Below, in pieces: positions 33,994 through 42,887 of a stretch of 64,000 nt of DNA. How positions within the stretch are numbered: position 1 is the first letter of the stretch; each line of letters begins with the position of its first letter. The notes beneath the pieces are model-generated. The model was not told where the DNA came from. It was given only the letters and a program-made list of their open reading frames with translations, and searched no databases. The stretch is from NCBI RefSeq assembly GCF_019343475.1, contig NZ_CP072453.1:558001-622000 (forward strand). The letters run 5' to 3'. Position numbers and translations under genes: made by a program. This DNA is from Providencia sp. R33. GTDB lineage: Bacteria > Pseudomonadota > Gammaproteobacteria > Enterobacterales > Enterobacteriaceae.

Positions 33994-36870
33994 ATGTCGA
34001 TGTCACTGAGTCAATTAGAAAACCGTTCAGAATTTATCTCGCGCCACATTGGTTCTTCAGAACAACAAATAAAAACCATGTTAGATACCGTGGGGGCGTC
34101 GTCGCTCGATAACCTAATGGATAAAATTGTGCCAAAGGCCATTTTACTTCCAGAGCCGCCAAGAGTAGGCGGCGGAGCCACCGAACAAGAAGCATTGGCG
34201 GAATTAAAAGCCATTGCATCGTTGAACAAACGCTACAAAAGTTATATTGGGATGGGTTATGCACCTGCTGTATTGCCCCCAGTTATTTTACGTAATTTAC
34301 TGGAAAACCCAGGCTGGTACACCGCTTATACGCCTTATCAACCTGAAGTATCCCAAGGCCGCTTAGAATCTCTGCTCAATTTCCAACAGCTCACCATTGA
34401 CTTAACTGGGTTAGACCTTGCCTCTGCATCATTACTGGATGAAGCCACGGCTGCGGCAGAAGCGATGGCGATGGCGAAACGCATTAGCAAATTAAAAAAT
34501 GCAGAACGCTTCTTTGTGGCGGATGATGTTCACCCGCAAACCCTTGATGTGGTGCGCACACGTGCAGGAACTTTTGGCTTTGAAATTATTGTCGATAGTG
34601 CTGACAAAGTTTTAGAACATGAGGGCGTGTTTGGTGTGCTGTTACAACAAGTCGGCACAACAGGTAATGTCCATGATTACACTAAACTGCTTGCACAACT
34701 AAAAGAGCGCCAAATTGTCAGCTGCGTTGCGGCAGAAATGATGGCGCTTGTGCTATTAACTGCACCGGGTAAACAAGGTGCGGACATTGTTTTCGGTTCC
34801 GCGCAACGTTTTGGTGTACCGATGGGCTATGGCGGTCCACATGCGGCGTTTTTTGCTTGTCGCGATGAGTTTAAACGCGCCATGCCGGGTCGTATTATTG
34901 GTGTTTCTCGTGATGCGGCGGGCAATACTGCGTTACGTATGGCAATGCAAACCCGTGAACAACATATTCGCCGTGAAAAAGCGAACTCCAATATTTGTAC
35001 TTCTCAAGTATTGCTGGCGAATATTGCCGCTATGTACGCGGTATATCATGGCCCTGAAGGGCTTAAATTGATTGCAGGGCGCATCCATCGCTTTACCTCT
35101 ATTTTGGCGAAAGCATTAGCGGATGCGGGTTTCACATCACGCCATAAAACCTGGTTTGACACCTTAGCGATTGAAGTCGCAGACAAAACTGCAGTGTTAG
35201 CGCGAGCAGAAAAAGCGAAAATCAATTTACGTACAGATATTCGTGGCGCTGTAGGCCTCACACTAAGTGAAACAACCACTCGCCAAGACATCAATGAGTT
35301 ATTCTCGGTAATAACCGGCTCTGATGACAAATTAAATTTTGAAAAGCTAGACCAGCAAGTGGCTGAAAATGAACAAGCCATCCCCGCAGCATTACAGCGT
35401 AAAGACGAAATCTTAGCGCATCCTAATTTCCACCGTTACCACAGCGAAACGGAAATGATGCGTTATATGCACAGCCTAGAGCGCAAAGATTTAGCGTTGA
35501 ACCAAGCGATGATCCCGCTGGGTTCTTGCACGATGAAGCTCAATGCCGCAGCGGAAATGATCCCAATTACGTGGCCAGAATTCGGGGAATTACACCCATT
35601 CTGCCCTGCGGATCAAGCGCAAGGTTATCATCAAATGATTGAGCAGCTCTCTCATTGGTTGGTGCAATTAACTGGTTACGATGCAGTTTGCATGCAGCCA
35701 AACTCAGGCGCACAAGGGGAATATGCTGGCCTGTTAGCGATTCGTCGTTACCATGAAAGCCGCAATGAAGGCGCGCGTAATATTTGTTTGATCCCTGCAT
35801 CTGCACACGGAACTAACCCGGCCTCTGCCCATATGGCGGGAATGGAGGTGGTGGTGGTGCGCTGTGATGATGAAGGTAATATTGATTTAACGGATTTACG
35901 TGAAAAAGCGCAGCAGCACGGCAACGATTTATCCTGTGTGATGGTCACTTATCCATCAACGCATGGGGTGTACGAAGAAAGCATTCGCGAAGTGTGTGAA
36001 ATCATTCACCAATATGGCGGGCAAGTGTATCTTGATGGTGCAAATATGAATGCGCAGGTTGGGTTGACTACACCAGGCTTTATTGGCGCGGATGTTTCTC
36101 ACCTTAATTTACATAAAACGTTCTGCATCCCACACGGTGGCGGCGGTCCAGGCATGGGGCCTATTGGTGTGAAAAAGCATCTCGCACCATTTGTGCCAGG
36201 GCATTCCGTGGTTGAATTAGATATGGTTACTGACCAAGGCGCAGTTTCCGCGGCACCGTTTGGTAGTGCGTCAATCTTACCTATTAGCTGGATGTATATT
36301 CGCATGATGGGCTCGTATGGTTTAAGAAAGGCAAGCCAAGTGGCGATTTTGAATGCGAACTATATCGCTCAGCGCCTTGCGGGTCGTTATGACATTCTGT
36401 ACACAGGGCAAGAAGGCTATGTGGCTCACGAATGTATCGTCGATTTACGTCCCATCAAGAAAGATACTGGGATCAGCGAATTAGATATTGCTAAGCGTTT
36501 GATTGACTATGGCTTCCATGCACCAACGATGTCTTTCCCAGTCGCTGGGACATTGATGATTGAGCCGACTGAGTCTGAAAGTATCACAGAAATCAATCGT
36601 TTCATTGACGCGATGTTAGCGATACGTGATGAAATTGACCAAGTAGTTGAAGGTAAATGGACGTTAGAGGATAACCCACTGGTGAATTCCCCTCATGTGC
36701 AAACTGAGTTGGCGAGTGACTGGCCACACGCATATAGCCGCGAGCTAGCAGTATTCCCAACAGAACAAACCAAAGCAAATAAATATTGGCCAGCGGTAAA
36801 ACGCCTTGATGATGTCTATGGCGACCGTCATTTACATTGTTCATGTGTGCCGATTGACGAGTATATGTAA
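33994..36870 (+). CDS. gcvP: Glycine dehydrogenase (decarboxylating), P protein
   Basis: PLP enzyme that decarboxylates glycine and loads the aminomethyl group on GcvH. 958 residues (E. coli 957), a fused two-lobe protein. PLP lysine in HLNLHKTFCIPHGGGGPGMG near residue 709, preceded by PLGSCTMKLNAA and MQPNSGAQGEYAGLLAI. ATG 33994 or 34000 (MSLSQLENRSEF) both fit. The 283-bp gap from gcvH is longer than usual for the operon and contains repeat DNA, so gcvP may have altered expression relative to gcvTH. Confidence 0.96.
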   Translation: MSMSLSQLENRSEFISRHIGSSEQQIKTMLDTVGASSLDNLMDKIVPKAILLPEPPRVGGGATEQEALAELKAIASLNKRYKSYIGMGYAPAVLPPVILRNLLENPGWYTAYTPYQPEVSQGRLESLLNFQQLTIDLTGLDLASASLLDEATAAAEAMAMAKRISKLKNAERFFVADDVHPQTLDVVRTRAGTFGFEIIVDSADKVLEHEGVFGVLLQQVGTTGNVHDYTKLLAQLKERQIVSCVAAEMMALVLLTAPGKQGADIVFGSAQRFGVPMGYGGPHAAFFACRDEFKRAMPGRIIGVSRDAAGNTALRMAMQTREQHIRREKANSNICTSQVLLANIAAMYAVYHGPEGLKLIAGRIHRFTSILAKALADAGFTSRHKTWFDTLAIEVADKTAVLARAEKAKINLRTDIRGAVGLTLSETTTRQDINELFSVITGSDDKLNFEKLDQQVAENEQAIPAALQRKDEILAHPNFHRYHSETEMMRYMHSLERKDLALNQAMIPLGSCTMKLNAAAEMIPITWPEFGELHPFCPADQAQGYHQMIEQLSHWLVQLTGYDAVCMQPNSGAQGEYAGLLAIRRYHESRNEGARNICLIPASAHGTNPASAHMAGMEVVVVRCDDEGNIDLTDLREKAQQHGNDLSCVMVTYPSTHGVYEESIREVCEIIHQYGGQVYLDGANMNAQVGLTTPGFIGADVSHLNLHKTFCIPHGGGGPGMGPIGVKKHLAPFVPGHSVVELDMVTDQGAVSAAPFGSASILPISWMYIRMMGSYGLRKASQVAILNANYIAQRLAGRYDILYTGQEGYVAHECIVDLRPIKKDTGISELDIAKRLIDYGFHAPTMSFPVAGTLMIEPTESESITEINRFIDAMLAIRDEIDQVVEGKWTLEDNPLVNSPHVQTELASDWPHAYSRELAVFPTEQTKANKYWPAVKRLDDVYGDRHLHCSCVPIDEYM

Positions 36871-36914
36871 TAGTTTGAATTGGCAAACTAGATATATTTA
36901 GTTGGGTTAATATT

Positions 36915-36951
36915 AGGCTTGCTTCCTTTTTCATTGGGGCAAGCCTTTTTA
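36915..36951 (+). terminator. Terminator after gcvP
   Basis: Stem AGGCTTGC/GCAAGCCT (36915-36922 with 36939-36946) followed by TTTTT. Confidence 0.87.
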
Positions 36952-36963
36952 TTCTTCTATCGT

Positions 36964-37860
36964 TTAACCAGAATATTGGTCAATACCGGTATAACTGTTG
37001 CCTTGGTAAAGTTTTTCAACCTCACCCGTTGTTATATTAGCTTGATAAACGCCACCATGGAGATCGGCGATATACATCAGCTGCGCCGATTTATCATAAG
37101 TTAGTCCTATTGCTTCTTTGAATCCTCGGCTGATCACGCGGTGATCCGTGAGCCCGTGAAGGGTTATATTGGCACAGTTTAGGCTATTTCCATCAGGTTC
37201 AGCCCCTCTATCAGTCCAATATAAAATATTGGCTTCTTCATCGAGTAATAAATCGATAGGTTCAGGTAAATTAGCCAAAAGTAACTGAATATCACTGCGG
37301 CTTTCTGGGGATTGCGGATTTTTTTGTCTTAATGGTGCCCTAAAAATACGACCTAAATTCCCCTTAGGTGTTCCTTTTTGCGTCCAGTAAATCCAATTAT
37401 TTTTTAGGTCAATAGCAATGCCTACGCATTGTTCAAGTATATCAACCTGATCATTTTCATCTCGCGGCCTAGCAATGTGGGTGATTAGATCGGAACCATT
37501 AATGCTGCAGGAGGAAACCATTCCACCTTCACGATCGCACCAATATAACCGTTGATTGAGCAGATCGAGTTGTAATTGTTTGGGGGTTCTTATCGCCCCT
37601 TTACCTAATAGCATTTTGCTATTGCTACCATCAAAACGCATAACATTGATTGAGCCATCATTTTCATCAAAATTCTCCCCCATATTGCTCCAATAGATTA
37701 AGTGATTATCAGGATCAACGGCGATACCATCAGGTGTACCGCCGAGGCCTTCAATGAGAGGCATTAGGTGATGAGTCGACTTATTGAACTGAACAATAGA
37801 AAGGGCATGAATATCAAGCAATAACAAATAAGGGGAAGCATTTTTATTGTCTTTTGGCAT
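36964..37860 (-). CDS. YWTD/LDL-receptor-type beta-propeller protein
   Basis: 298 residues from MPKDNKNAS (GAGG 7 bp upstream; an in-frame ATG at 37872 is less likely). Five to six YWTD-like blades are visible: IYWSNMGE, LYWCDREGG, IYWTQKGT, LYWTDRGAE, MYIADLHGG, each followed by a hydrophobic strand, consistent with a six-bladed propeller. No signal peptide. Homologues are often mislabelled 3-hydroxyacyl-CoA dehydrogenase; no catalytic motif supports that. Function unknown; it stands alone between gcvP (convergent) and the HD gene. Confidence 0.75.
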   Translation of the reverse strand: MPKDNKNASPYLLLLDIHALSIVQFNKSTHHLMPLIEGLGGTPDGIAVDPDNHLIYWSNMGENFDENDGSINVMRFDGSNSKMLLGKGAIRTPKQLQLDLLNQRLYWCDREGGMVSSCSINGSDLITHIARPRDENDQVDILEQCVGIAIDLKNNWIYWTQKGTPKGNLGRIFRAPLRQKNPQSPESRSDIQLLLANLPEPIDLLLDEEANILYWTDRGAEPDGNSLNCANITLHGLTDHRVISRGFKEAIGLTYDKSAQLMYIADLHGGVYQANITTGEVEKLYQGNSYTGIDQYSG

Positions 37861-38009
37861 ATTTGACCTCATTGACAGCGAATAAAAACTACATAAAAGA
37901 TAAATTACTAGGAAATTATTTATCTAAGTATAATTTAATTTAATAGATTGCTATTAATTAGGTTAGTTTCATTTAAGGGGAGGTAAGTGAAGAGATGCTT
38001 TCAGGGTTA

Positions 38010-38039
38010 GGCTAAAGCGACAGAAAAGCCGCTTTAGCC
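38010..38039 (-). terminator. Hairpin downstream of the HD-domain gene
   Basis: Perfect 10-bp stem GGCTAAAGCG/CGCTTTAGCC (38010-38019 with 38030-38039), 7 bp beyond the stop at 38046. No T-run on the minus strand, so termination may be partial. Confidence 0.5.
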
Positions 38040-38045
38040 TCTTAA

Positions 38046-38666
38046 TTAAAGCAGCCAACCTTTTTGTTGAGCAAGCTCTAATTGTTGCTTAAGTTGTTGG
38101 TAAAACTCAGGAAGAATTTGCTCAATGTAATCACATTTGCTGAGTACTTGTTCGAGGCGAATATGGTTTTCGACCCAGCTTTGCCCTTGATTGTGCAAAT
38201 TCATCAGCATTGGCATTGCTCTATCAATCGCATTCGCATAGACCGACTCAGGGGTTTCTAATGCATCATATTCATTCCACAGCGCCAACAATGTTGAGTT
38301 TTGTGGACTAGGAAGAAGGTTAAAAATACGGTTTGCGGCTTTGACTTCTTCTGCATGAATAGCATCACGAGCAGCATTATCGAAAACCAATACATCACCC
38401 GCATCAATTTCAACAATGTCATGCACGAGAGCAAGTTTAATTGCATGTTCAATATTTACGCCTTGAACATAAGGCGCAAAACTCATTGCTGCAACGGCAA
38501 ATTGCCAGCTGTGTTCCGCCGTATTTTCGTGGCGTTCACGGTTGAGCAACTTATTTTTACGGTAAACACTTTTTAGTTTATCCAGTTCCATTAAAAATTG
38601 GACGACTTCAGTAAAAGCCCCAAAATTGACCACCTCAGAGGGCTTGTTACTTAATGCAGATGACAT
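38046..38666 (-). CDS. HD-domain phosphohydrolase
   Basis: 206 residues. HD_3-type metal-dependent hydrolase: ENTAEHSWQFAVAAMSFA supplies the first His, LALVHDIVEIDAGD the HD doublet with following Glu/Asp, and NAIDRAMPMLMNL the last Asp. The family includes 5'-nucleotidase YfbR-like enzymes, but this is not the YfbR orthologue by sequence, so no symbol is given. Start MSSALSNKP with GAGG upstream. It begins 11 bp after the ygfZ stop, so both are likely one transcript. Confidence 0.78.
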   Translation of the reverse strand: MSSALSNKPSEVVNFGAFTEVVQFLMELDKLKSVYRKNKLLNRERHENTAEHSWQFAVAAMSFAPYVQGVNIEHAIKLALVHDIVEIDAGDVLVFDNAARDAIHAEEVKAANRIFNLLPSPQNSTLLALWNEYDALETPESVYANAIDRAMPMLMNLHNQGQSWVENHIRLEQVLSKCDYIEQILPEFYQQLKQQLELAQQKGWLL

Positions 38667-38677
38667 AAAAACCTCAA

Positions 38678-39664
38678 TTAATGTTCTTCTTCTAATGAAT
38701 AAGGTAAAGCTGCAATGGTTAAATGGCTTTGTTCATCACTCATGACACGAAAAACGCTGTCAGCTTCCATATCGTTATTCATAATGATTTGCACATAAAT
38801 TTCGCCATTACCTAGGCGCACAGCGGCAAGGACAGTGCCTGTACGGCGCCATTTGTCACCTAATTGCCATTCAAGACCTTCGCCAATGACTGGAAGTGTT
38901 GTGCCAGTGCCTTTTAGTAAATACATTGCACGTTTATTGGCACCACGGAATTTTGCTCGAGCCACCATTTCTTGGCCGGTATAACAGCCTTTTTTAAAGC
39001 TGATCCCATGAGGAAGTGCTTGCAGATTTGTGGCTTGTGGTAGGTGCTGTGCGCTGTTTTCTTGATCGATAACGGCGAAGCCTGCTTCAAGATCTAACGC
39101 GAGCCATTGGTCATCATTGACTTGAGCAGCACCTAATATTTCAGACATTCTTTGTGCTATTTCTTCTGTCGATATCACTAAAAAACGTTCCGCAGGTAAT
39201 GAAAAGTGCAACAACGTGGAATCACCCTCAGAGACAACTTGGTTTTGCTCATCAGGTAACGTGGTAAACAACGTTGCAAGCGCTTCTCTCGCCCCTTTTC
39301 CTGCGACACCCAGTAATCTCAATTCAGGTTTTTTCTCAAACGAAACCTTAGAAAAAACCGCATATTTTTTGAGCTCAGCTAATTGTGAATCTGCGACGCT
39401 GCGCCTAAGCAAATAAGAAAAACCATCTAAATGATGGAATAGGCGTAGGTCACTCCACATTTTGCCTTTGGGGTCACAGTGTGCCGTTAAGGTATGCATT
39501 TGTGCCAGTGTCGCAATATCTGCTGTCACTTGGCCTTGCAGGTATTTTTCTGCATCGAGGCCTGTAAGATGAATAAGTTCCCAGTTTTCCAGTGAAATCA
39601 AAACAAGTGGTAAAGACTGAGATTCAAGGGGAAATTGCTGTGTACTATCAATGTGGGTAGTCAT
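38678..39664 (-). CDS. ygfZ: tRNA-modifying/Fe-S assembly folate-binding protein YgfZ
   Basis: Folate-dependent factor needed for some Fe-S enzymes such as MiaB; a GcvT paralogue. 328 residues from MTTHIDSTQQ (AGGTGAA 5 bp upstream; the longer frame to 39730 reads into the leader). The signature KGCYTGQE with its conserved Cys is at GISFKKGCYTGQEMVARAKFRG. Divergent from sdhE-cptA, as in E. coli. Confidence 0.94.
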   Translation of the reverse strand: MTTHIDSTQQFPLESQSLPLVLISLENWELIHLTGLDAEKYLQGQVTADIATLAQMHTLTAHCDPKGKMWSDLRLFHHLDGFSYLLRRSVADSQLAELKKYAVFSKVSFEKKPELRLLGVAGKGAREALATLFTTLPDEQNQVVSEGDSTLLHFSLPAERFLVISTEEIAQRMSEILGAAQVNDDQWLALDLEAGFAVIDQENSAQHLPQATNLQALPHGISFKKGCYTGQEMVARAKFRGANKRAMYLLKGTGTTLPVIGEGLEWQLGDKWRRTGTVLAAVRLGNGEIYVQIIMNNDMEADSVFRVMSDEQSHLTIAALPYSLEEEH

Positions 39665-39913
39665 GATTTCACCTGTTGTTCTTTGATAGATAAAGGTGCT
39701 TAATGGTAAAATAGCTAGATAACATTGCAAGTAGTTATTATGATGCCGCTTGCATTATCTCGGATTTTTTTAGCATCTGTTTGTAGAAAAACGGCATTTT
39801 ACTACTAAAATTACAACTATGTAGTCTATGACATGTTTTCTTCGTAGATAATCTGTTAGAGTATTGAAAATAATCAATCTTATCAGTTAACTGCAACAAA
39901 AGGTCGTAGTGGA

Positions 39914-40180
39914 ATGGATATTGAGAATAAAGCACGAATTCATTGGGCTTGTCGTCGTGGAATGCGTGAGCTAGATATTTCAATCATGCCTTTTTTTGAG
40001 TATGAGTTCGATGGCTTAACGGTAGAAGACAAACACATTTTTGTTCGTTTATTAGAGTGCGCGGATCCAGACTTATTCAATTGGTTAATGAATCATGGTC
40101 GTCCAGAGGATGACGAGCTGTTCCGTATGGTTAAACTCATTCAGGAAAAAAATAAAAATCGTGGTCCTGTGGAAATCTAA
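39914..40180 (+). CDS. sdhE: FAD assembly factor SdhE
   Basis: Small protein that promotes covalent FAD attachment to succinate dehydrogenase SdhA and fumarate reductase FrdA. 88 residues with the essential RGxxE motif (CRRGMRELD) and the five-helix fold (HIFVRLLECADPDLFNWLMNHG). It starts an operon with cptA, whose GTG start lies inside its last codons. Confidence 0.95.
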   Translation: MDIENKARIHWACRRGMRELDISIMPFFEYEFDGLTVEDKHIFVRLLECADPDLFNWLMNHGRPEDDELFRMVKLIQEKNKNRGPVEI

Positions 40181-40571
40181 TCTTGCCATTTCATGGAAGA
40201 CACAATTTTTTACTACCTGTGTTCATGGCGCAGTCGGCATGTTTTTGCTGCTTGCACCATGGTCACAAGGTAATTCCGTGTTTTGGCTGCCATTACTCGT
40301 TGTGGTGGTGGCAAGTTGGGCTAAAAGCCAAAAAAATATCAGCAAAATAAAAGGCGTTGCTGTGCTGGTTAATGGCAATAAGGTTCAATGGAAGAAAAAC
40401 GAATGGAATATCGTGAGAACGCCATGGCTGAGCCGTTATGGTGTATTACTTACACTAGAAGCTTTGCAAGGGAAGGCGCAAAGAATTCATTTGTGGGTCG
40501 CGAGGGATTCAGTTTCAGAAGAAAACTGGCGGAATCTCAATCAACTATTGCTCCAATATCCAGATATCTAG
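40161..40571 (+). CDS. cptA: YgfX/CptA membrane protein
   Basis: 136 residues from GTG 40161 (MVLWKSNLAISWKTQ, matching E. coli YgfX MVLWQSDL); the frame is open upstream to 40095, but that part is sdhE coding sequence. It overlaps sdhE by 20 nt, so it is translationally coupled. Two membrane segments (about 19-37 and 43-60), then a cytosolic domain (WNIVRTPWLSRYGVLLTLEA). In E. coli it was described as toxin CptA acting on FtsZ/MreB with SdhE-family CptB as partner; in Serratia it affects prodigiosin and flavinylation. The true role is debated. Confidence 0.88.
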   Translation: MVLWKSNLAISWKTQFFTTCVHGAVGMFLLLAPWSQGNSVFWLPLLVVVVASWAKSQKNISKIKGVAVLVNGNKVQWKKNEWNIVRTPWLSRYGVLLTLEALQGKAQRIHLWVARDSVSEENWRNLNQLLLQYPDI

Positions 40572-40619
40572 CATTATAAAGCGTCAATTAGGAACAATGT
40601 TTACCGCCAGAATTGCGCC

Positions 40620-41138
40620 TTAGAGAGACGCTTCAATTTCTTGTAGAATTTGCACGCACCACTGGGCAATGCGCTCATCAGTTTGTTCGAACTGATGGAC
40701 TTCATCGAGTGCAAGCCCGACAAACATGTCTCCTGCTTCATTCAAGGGTTTTGGACTATCAAAGGTGTAACCTTCAGTTGGCCAAAAACCGATAAACTGC
40801 ACGCCAGTAGGTTTAAGTTGATGGTAAAGCAGCCCAAGTGCATCAAGGAACCACTCACTGTAATCTATCTGGTCGCCTAGCCCATACATAGCAACAATTT
40901 TGCCAGTTAAATTAAGGTTGGGAAGCGCATCCCAAATTTCTAGCCAGTCTTCCTGTATTTCACCAAAATCCCACGTAGGTATTCCCAAAATCAGAATATC
41001 ATACTGTTCCATTTCACTGGGTGGGGTATCGTTAACATTATGCAGTGTGACAAAATCATCACCGAGAATATCACGTATTTTTTCAGCAACCATTTCGGTA
41101 TAACAGGTGCTAGAACCGTAAAAAAGACCTATTTTCAT
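40620..41138 (-). CDS. fldB: Flavodoxin 2
   Basis: FMN electron carrier. 172 residues, long-chain flavodoxin: phosphate-binding loop GLFYGSSTCYTEMVAEKI, isoalloxazine-contacting IPTWDFGEIQEDW and GLGDQIDYSEWFLDALGLLY. Sits between cptA (convergent) and xerD (divergent), the enterobacterial fldB-xerD arrangement. Confidence 0.94.
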   Translation of the reverse strand: MKIGLFYGSSTCYTEMVAEKIRDILGDDFVTLHNVNDTPPSEMEQYDILILGIPTWDFGEIQEDWLEIWDALPNLNLTGKIVAMYGLGDQIDYSEWFLDALGLLYHQLKPTGVQFIGFWPTEGYTFDSPKPLNEAGDMFVGLALDEVHQFEQTDERIAQWCVQILQEIEASL

Positions 41139-41253
41139 ATATTATTACTACGTCCAGCTAGGGTTTTGATGACAAGAGGGGTATTGTAACAGATGGACCC
41201 CCTTTCAGGCATAATAGAATCGTGTGGTATTATTCAAAGGAAACGAATTAGCT

Positions 41254-42156
41254 GTGGAAACAAAACACCTTAATCCATTAATTGAGCAATTTCTTGATAC
41301 GATTTGGCTTGAGCAAGATTTGGCAGAGAATACATTAGCCTCATATCGTAATGACCTTCAGTCGCTAGATAAGTGGCTTGATGCACGTCATTTACATTTA
41401 GAAAGTGTTCAATCAATTGATTTGCAATCTTTTCTCGCTGAACGTATAGATGGTGGTTATAAGGCTGCAAGTTCAGCACGTCTATTGAGCGCGATGCGCC
41501 GTTTATTCCAATATTTATATCGAGAGAAACGACGGGCGGATGACCCTTCAGCCGTCATCGCAGCACCTAAAATACCGCAGCGATTACCAAAAGACCTTAG
41601 TGAACGGCAAGTCGATGATTTATTAAATGCGCCTGCAACGGAAGACTCCCTCGAGTTGCGGGACAAAGCTATGTTAGAAGTTTTATACGCTTGTGGTCTA
41701 CGTGTGTCTGAACTGATTGGCTTAACGTTTTCTGACATCAGCTTGCGCCAAGGCGTTATTCGAGTTGTCGGGAAAGGCGATAAAGAAAGATTGATTCCCT
41801 TGGGGGAAGAGGCAATATACTGGCTGGAAAAATACATTGACGAAGGCCGCCCTGACTTATTAAATGGCAAAACCAGTGATATTTTATTCCCAAGTAAACG
41901 TGGAACAAAAATGACACGGCAAACATTTTGGCATCGAATAAAATACTACGCGGTGCTGGCACAAATTGATACTGAATTGCTCTCTCCGCACGTCCTTAGA
42001 CATGCCTTTGCAACGCATTTATTGAACCATGGAGCTGATTTACGTGTCGTACAGATGCTACTAGGTCATAGCGATTTATCAACAACGCAAATTTATACTC
42101 ATGTTGCGACGGAACGGTTACGCGCGCTACATGAACAACATCATCCAAGAGGATGA
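41254..42156 (+). CDS. xerD: Site-specific tyrosine recombinase XerD
   Basis: Resolves chromosome dimers at dif together with XerC. 300 residues from GTG 41254; an upstream GTG (41224) would add ten unrelated residues. Core-binding domain (LAENTLASYRNDL), catalytic Arg in YACGLRVSELIGL, Lys in GKGDKERLIPLG, HxxR in SPHVLRHAFATHLL, His in LLGHSDLSTTQIYTHV and the nucleophile Tyr in that motif. First gene of xerD-dsbC-recJ. Confidence 0.95.
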   Translation: METKHLNPLIEQFLDTIWLEQDLAENTLASYRNDLQSLDKWLDARHLHLESVQSIDLQSFLAERIDGGYKAASSARLLSAMRRLFQYLYREKRRADDPSAVIAAPKIPQRLPKDLSERQVDDLLNAPATEDSLELRDKAMLEVLYACGLRVSELIGLTFSDISLRQGVIRVVGKGDKERLIPLGEEAIYWLEKYIDEGRPDLLNGKTSDILFPSKRGTKMTRQTFWHRIKYYAVLAQIDTELLSPHVLRHAFATHLLNHGADLRVVQMLLGHSDLSTTQIYTHVATERLRALHEQHHPRG

Positions 42157-42173
42157 CAATTAAAGGATTATTA

Positions 42174-42878
42174 ATGAAACGCAAATTGCTATTACTGGCG
42201 GCTGCTTGTTTTGCTGCAATTACCGCGAGCGCATACAGTGCAACGGAAGAAAAAGTCATTCGCGACACATTGGCAAAATATGATATGACAGTGGAGTCAA
42301 TTAAACCTTCACCTATCGTTGGGCTAAATGTGGTCGAAACAACGACGGGTATCATCTACATCACTGATGATGGTAAGTATTTACTTCAGGGGCCAATTTA
42401 CGATATGAGTGGAAAAACCCCCGTGAATATTAGTAATCAACCGCTAATGAAAAAGGTTGAAGCGCTAAAAAATGAAATGATTTATTTCAAAGCACCACAA
42501 GAAAAATACGTGGTCACTATCTTCACCGATATTAGTTGCGGATATTGTAAAAAGCTCCATGAAACCGTTGGTGAACTTAATAGTAAAGGTGTGACGGTGC
42601 GCTACCTTGCTTACCCTCGTCAAGGTGCCCAAAGTGATGTGGGTAAAAAAATGGCGTCTATTTGGTGTAATGGCTTACCACAAAATGCGTTAACACAAGC
42701 GTTTAAAGGTGAAGAAGTCGCTATGATCGATAGCTGCAAAATTGATTTAAGCAAGCATATGAATGTCGGTAATTTATTTAAAGTGACAGGTACTCCTGCA
42801 ATTATTTTACCTAATGGTCAAATGCTACCCGGTTTTCTAAAACCGGATGCCCTTATTCAATTACTCGATGAAAAATAG
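42174..42878 (+). CDS. dsbC: Thiol:disulfide isomerase DsbC
   Basis: Periplasmic homodimeric isomerase that corrects wrong disulfides. 234 residues from ATG 42174 (MKRKLLLLAAACFAAITASA signal peptide, AAAGGA 7 bp upstream); the ATG at 42153 overlapping the xerD stop would spoil the signal peptide. The N-terminal dimerisation domain is followed by a thioredoxin-fold catalytic domain with CGYC (Cys122/Cys125); the cis-Pro loop is GTPAI, and a second Cys pair is at WCNG/DSCK. Confidence 0.95.
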   Translation: MKRKLLLLAAACFAAITASAYSATEEKVIRDTLAKYDMTVESIKPSPIVGLNVVETTTGIIYITDDGKYLLQGPIYDMSGKTPVNISNQPLMKKVEALKNEMIYFKAPQEKYVVTIFTDISCGYCKKLHETVGELNSKGVTVRYLAYPRQGAQSDVGKKMASIWCNGLPQNALTQAFKGEEVAMIDSCKIDLSKHMNVGNLFKVTGTPAIILPNGQMLPGFLKPDALIQLLDEK

Positions 42879-42887
42879 TTAATTATT

